The translations under genes and the position numbers were made by a program. A stretch of DNA of 64,000 bases from Apostichopus japonicus. Its lineage: Eukaryota > Echinodermata > Holothuroidea > Aspidochirotida > Stichopodidae. A model generated the notes under the pieces. It was not told where the DNA came from. It worked only from the letters and a program-made list of their open reading frames with translations, and did not search any database. Shown one piece after another: positions 37,344-64,000 of this stretch. Each line of letters begins with the position of its first letter. The first letter of the stretch is position 1. Location of the stretch: contig NC_092565.1 of NCBI RefSeq assembly GCF_037975245.1, forward strand, positions 14,415,499-14,479,498, given 5' to 3'.

Positions 37344-38303
37344 ATTTAGTGTCATATGACGTCGGTTAACGTATATACACCTAAGTTGTTCATATTTTGA
37401 ACGTCAAAGCTATTGATTTAAAAAAAAAATGTATCTGGAATCCAGCTATAATTAGTTTTATGACTATTTGACAAATCAGATCAGACTCATCATGTGTACG
37501 GGACATGGTTGGGAGTTTGTCCCGATAGTTAAACGCCTTTTGCGTTTAACTAATCAACAATTAACCTCCAAAATGAACAAATGTGCTATAAGCCCTAGAT
37601 CAAATATCAGATGGGGAGCTACCGCCTACCTGTGAGCAAGTCACCATATGATCGCATACGAATATGGTAATGTACGGACGTGTTGGATGCGGGCACGCGA
37701 CAGATTGCTTAAAGATTTTTTTATATTTCCCTTTCGCTTAACATTCCAGAGAATGGTGGAAAATAATGCTCTATTTGTGTTTGTGGTAAAGATATAAACT
37801 GCAAATCATCCCGACTGATTGGCCTAACAACAATTATCGTCTCCAAAGTTTTATTATAGATACTGCAATTAGATTCGATGGCGCTATACACATATGCTCG
37901 CTGAAAACTCTACCTGTTCTTCCACGAAGCTGCAAGTAGCGTATAACATGATATAACATCATTTTTGTTTTTTCAAACGTTTCAGTGAAGTAGATCAAAA
38001 CTTTATGAACAGTTATGTTGAATTTTGTTTTTACAGATGCATGAAATGGTTAGTTTTGTCAATTTAATGATTATCATTGTTAACATTTGCGTCTGTGGTG
38101 TCTTTTACCACACGTTCTGTCTCCGGACGAATCCAACAATGGCTGGATGACAAAAAATAAATTAAATAAAAAGTATTAAAAAATTGAAAGTTCTTATGAG
38201 GAACTTAATTAATCTAACCGACTAAAGGATAAAGGCATCTTAAGTTCTCGACAATGTATGTTCTTACGTGCATACACGAACGGGATTTTTTACCAAGTGT
38301 ACT

Positions 38304-38674
38304 CAGTAGCGTCGCCAGACATTTCGATCTTGGGGGCACAGGGGGCGGGGGCTCAGCACTTAATTAGGGGCACAGTGTTTATTTGTGAATGTCTTCCTAG
38401 GGGAGGGGACTAATGGGAAAAGGTGAAATTTTTGATTAATTAAGGGTCCTTAGATGCAATCTGGTGCTATATTTTGCAACTTGAAGTAACTTTATGTTCA
38501 AGAATTTTCGGGCTTATGTCTGTCCAATATTTATGTTTTAACTGAGTTAGATAAAGTTTTTGTTTAAGTATTTTTTTAACACTACAAATCGCATCTGGGG
38601 GCACCTGGGGGCCACGATTTTTTTGGGGGTGCACGTGCCCCCCCCCCCCCGGCCACCCATTGGCGACGCCATTG
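38304..38674. mobile_element. hAT-like MITE in duplication copy 2
   Basis: This is the same element as at 35193-35563, carried along by the tandem duplication. Confidence 0.7.
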
Positions 38675-39805
38675 ACGGTGTACTGCGCAACAGCATAACC
38701 TTTGAGAAAGTTTCCTAAGAGTACATACCGGCGTAACCAATGAGGTCCCATCCCTCATCTAACTCGTTGGTTGGTAAGGGCGTAGTTTCGGAGTCTCCAA
38801 TACTTTCATTATATCTTGTGAGCTCGGTCTTTTACTAAAGCCCAATATATAGTTTAATTCTTTGGAAAAATTATTAACTTGTGGCTACTAACTGTAAATA
38901 CCGGTAAATTATTGATTTTTGGCAACGAATTTATAATTCGAATTTCGTAGCAACGATACAGAAATACTTTCCGCAACCCGTAAACTTGTGCTACGTTGTG
39001 AGTGAACTGTTCAAAATCAGAAATATGGAAAGTAGTGGCGTAATTGCAAAATGGTCGACAAGGTTGAACAAGGGCTAAAGCGATTTTACAAATTCATCCC
39101 AATGCCTCTCAGTGGTTGGATATATTCACCATGTTAAGTTTTAAAGCATGGTGGAATTTCAATATCACATAGCAAATATACTAAGGGATTGTGCCATAAA
39201 TACTATTTTGGAATATTTCCAAAAGCCCCCATGAAAACAAAATTCAGACAGTCCCGTCCAAAGAGTATGCAGGCAAACTTTCTGCACCGTCGTGCAATAG
39301 ACTTTAATATTATTGTCACATATTACGCTCAAGAAAACCTTATTCTTTGTAGTTAGAAACTATAAATATGAACTTATTACAGTTAGCATAAATGCGCGAA
39401 TCGTTTATCGTCCATGACAATTCGGTTGCTTTCTTTTTATTTGAGAAACACGCAGGCGGCAGTTTTGTGTGTGTCATAGGCTGCCCGATTTGTGGCAATA
39501 TTTGCGTTAAGCCTTCCGCATGCAATCTAGTGACATAATCTGAGAAAAGGAGGATCGAATTTTGAAACCATCAAATCATACTTGTCTTGCTTCATTTTAA
39601 CCATAGTTAATGCAGTCATTTTGAATTAACACATTACTAGTACTGAGTTAAGCCCACTCGATGCTACTCGTCTGCCCGTTATACAATTTTCAGAAAAGTT
39701 GTTTTAATCTTACGCCACCACTAACAACATTACTTTTCCCGGTACGGCCTTTCATCGGTTATTTGCTCCGCCCACTTCGCTACAAGTATCTTATTCTAGC
39801 TTTCT

Positions 39806-40273
39806 AAAGGTGGCATACTCCTGTTAGAGTCTGTATCAATCCGCTGCCAAATTGCAGTAGGAGAACATCTTTTTTGTAATATTTTTTATTATATGTAATC
39901 AATTAGGATCTGGTATACTTTGTGGCTTGCATGTTGAAGAGCATGAAATGGAAGTACATGTGGTGCAAAAATGGTGTCAATTTGTGGCAATTTTAGACTC
40001 CTTTAGGCCTCTCAGGAGCAGCGTACGAAAATTGTTTACCACTGAGTGAAGAGGTTTGTTTACAAGTGACGAAAACTTCAGGCACTGATGGCAAAAAATC
40101 TGCTCGGTCATGATACGGAAAATTGATGAGGCCACGAAGGCCAACTTTTCAGTTATCCAGCGAAGGGTAGCGTTTTGCTAGTGAGAACTTCTATCAGACT
40201 TTGAGACCAAATTACTTTTGTGATTAGTGTGAACGTCAATGGGGCTTTTAATGGGCGTATGCTACGTAAAGTG
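39806..40273. mobile_element. GTRGCATAC-terminus MITE, copy 2 (within the tandem duplication)
   Basis: It is the same as 36695-37162, offset by 3111 bp. Confidence 0.8.
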
Positions 40274-40497
40274 AACGGTAGTCAAATTCAGCCGTCATAA
40301 AAGCAAGAAAAGTACTTCCGGGTAAAGTCTCCTCATTATTCCGCAATATGCATCAACTTTATCGGCGTATACATAAATCTGGACCGAGTAGGAGATGCGC
40401 AAAAACGCTCCATACATTTAGGGCATAGAAATTGATTAGGAATCAATTTCTATGATTTAGTGTCATATGACGTCGGTTAACGTATATACACCTAAGT

Positions 40498-41019
40498 GTG
40501 ACGTGCTCCCATGTAGCACTCAACTCTTAATCTTATAGTACTCCTTGAATGTGTATTCCATAAACAACGAATATCATGATCACATAGCTACCACATTCCT
40601 GGTGAAGCTATGGAACAACGGAATCTAGTTAAATGGTACATTTTTCAATGTTTACCGCAATGATATGTTGATATCAGATGAGCGCATGTCACATGACCCT
40701 CCATGTTTGGTACGTATTCCATTGTGGTAGTGAGAGTTCCAGATCAATATCGATGATCAACCTGTGTGTGATGTGTACCCGTACCTACATCGCATACGCC
40801 AGAACAGCCACTTGTATGCGCAGAAGTTTACATTGGACTAACAATACTGATTCATATATAGATATATGAGATAGGTACCTTGAGATTGATTCAGTGTTGT
40901 TATTCACAATCCACAGGAAAAGGTGCGAAAACCCCAGAAAGATTTTAGCTGTGTAGCCTAGGTCTGCTTCACTGTTCCCCAAAGAAGTGGTGCCACGAAG
41001 AATACCAGTAAAAAGCAGA
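40498..41019 (+). promoter_or_regulatory. Probable hexokinase promoter and 5' UTR region
   Basis: This is the unique DNA between the tandem duplication and the proposed start codon. A TATA-like palindromic stretch CATATATAGATATATG lies at 40853-40868. If used, transcription would start near 40885 and give a 5' UTR of about 130 nt. An in-frame TAG at 40954-40956 precedes the ATG with no other in-frame ATG between. The CAG at 40914-40916 could instead be an acceptor for an upstream non-coding exon. Confidence 0.4.
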
Positions 41020-63338
<22,319 letters not shown>

Positions 63339-63439
63339 TAAGTACAGTGTGAAGTATTTAATTTCACAGAAATCATTTATCAACTCAGAGAAGAATAGTT
63401 CAGCATATTTCAGCGAATTCCACTGTGCATTCTCTAATG

Positions 63440-63925
63440 ACCACCGCAGTGGGTACCAGTGCTATGGTTGAGGTTGTAAATGCAGGGGTAGTAGAACAAA
63501 GCTATGAGGCCTGGCGTCTGGGAGGTCGTAGGTTGGATCTTGGCAGGCCAAAGGGTGGTGGATATATCATCCGACATTGACAGGCTCTGGGGAATTGTGG
63601 TACCAAAATATATACATTTATAACCAGTGCTGTGGTCGGGTTGAAGGAGGCGATGGTACTGTAAGCAGTGAGACCCAGCAGACTCCTGCTCTGCCAATGT
63701 AAGGTGGGAATTTTTATCCAAGAAAAATCCACAGTTTTCCCATCTGCAATGGTCTTCCAAATTGTAACAGATCCAAAATGATTTAAAACTGTGAATTGGT
63801 AAGCTACCCTATGTGAGGTTTACTGTAAGTTATGAGCCATTCGGCGTCTATCACATGCACTCTGTAGCTGTTTAACGCCATAAAATAAGTGCTCTCAGGG
63901 CCGATTATGATTATTATTTGTTCCT
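63440..63925 (+). mobile_element. tRNA-derived SINE, second family, long copy
   Basis: A degenerate B-box-like GGTTGGATCTT lies near 63532. From about 63707 the body TATCCAAGA, AATCCACAGTTTTCCCATCT and onward aligns with 43258-43450, including the closing GATTATTATT tail. The first half has an internal repeat, ACCAGTGCTRTGGTYG, at 63457 and 63625. It lies in the hexokinase intron after exon 8. Confidence 0.7.
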
Positions 63926-64000
63926 AAGCTCACAAAGGCAGACACGTTCCACTTTAGCGAGAGAATTAGGTAATATTGGAATTGTTACCAATCTTTAAAG

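Larger units (their letters stand above)
34278..37386. repeat. 3109-bp tandem duplication, copy 1
   Basis: Every landmark in this segment recurs exactly 3111 bp downstream, including a run of 10 A near 34309 and a run of 13 C near 35527. I saw no substitution or length change. The two extra bases TG (37387-37388) sit between the copies. The left edge begins TTCATATTTTGAACG and the right edge ends CACCTAAGT. Confidence 0.97.
37389..40497. repeat. 3109-bp tandem duplication, copy 2
   Basis: It appears identical to 34278-37386. After 40497 the sequence continues uniquely with GTGACGTGCTCCC. The copy ends 522 bp before the proposed hexokinase start codon. Confidence 0.97.

Noticed and set aside
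63434-63760. 108-codon minus-strand frame
   Set aside because: It lies inside a SINE copy and has no protein features.

Overview
The window is a gene-poor stretch of an animal nuclear genome. One spliced gene occupies its right third; the rest is AT-rich non-coding DNA full of repeats. Introns with GT..AG borders, short Ty3/Gypsy LTRs, hAT-type transposons and tRNA-derived SINEs fit a marine invertebrate, probably a deuterostome such as an echinoderm. That placement is inferred from style, not from a diagnostic marker.

Left part (1-24.4 kb): a truncated 64-68 bp minisatellite with a 595-bp higher-order period opens the window (1-1371). About 23 kb with no recognisable coding exon follows. 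It holds small tandem repeats, palindromic and MITE-like elements (11.0, 12.8-13.2 and 22.0 kb) and a complete non-autonomous hAT element with an exact 8-bp target duplication (16019-17066). A CRE-bearing, GC-richer block near 3.25-3.45 kb may be a promoter.

Middle (24.4-40.5 kb): a full-length 4.7-kb Ty3/Gypsy retrotransposon (24535-29252) has LTRs of 173 and 168 bp, an ATTAC target duplication, PBS and PPT, and one gag-pol frame broken by a single TAG. A second hAT element with a perfect 8-bp target duplication lies at 31285-32834. A 3109-bp segment is then tandemly duplicated without a visible difference (34278-37386 and 37389-40497), and each copy carries two MITEs.

Right part (40.5-64 kb): a hexokinase gene on the plus strand. 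Seven coding exons (49689-63337) are certain and give a continuous open frame with the glucose-binding and catalytic residues. A short first coding exon at 41020-41040 fits in phase and context, and would place the start codon about 0.5 kb downstream of the tandem duplication. The C-terminal part lies beyond the window. The introns contain two SINE families, a MITE also present inside the tandem duplication, and several local duplications.

Across most of the window the heptamer TACTGTA/TACAGTA is strikingly frequent. It is also the core of the minisatellite, and the two LTRs differ by a 5-bp indel that makes or destroys it. This, the error-free 3.1-kb duplication next to the hexokinase promoter, and the palindromic elements are the observations most worth following up. 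I saw no convincing unknown multi-gene system.
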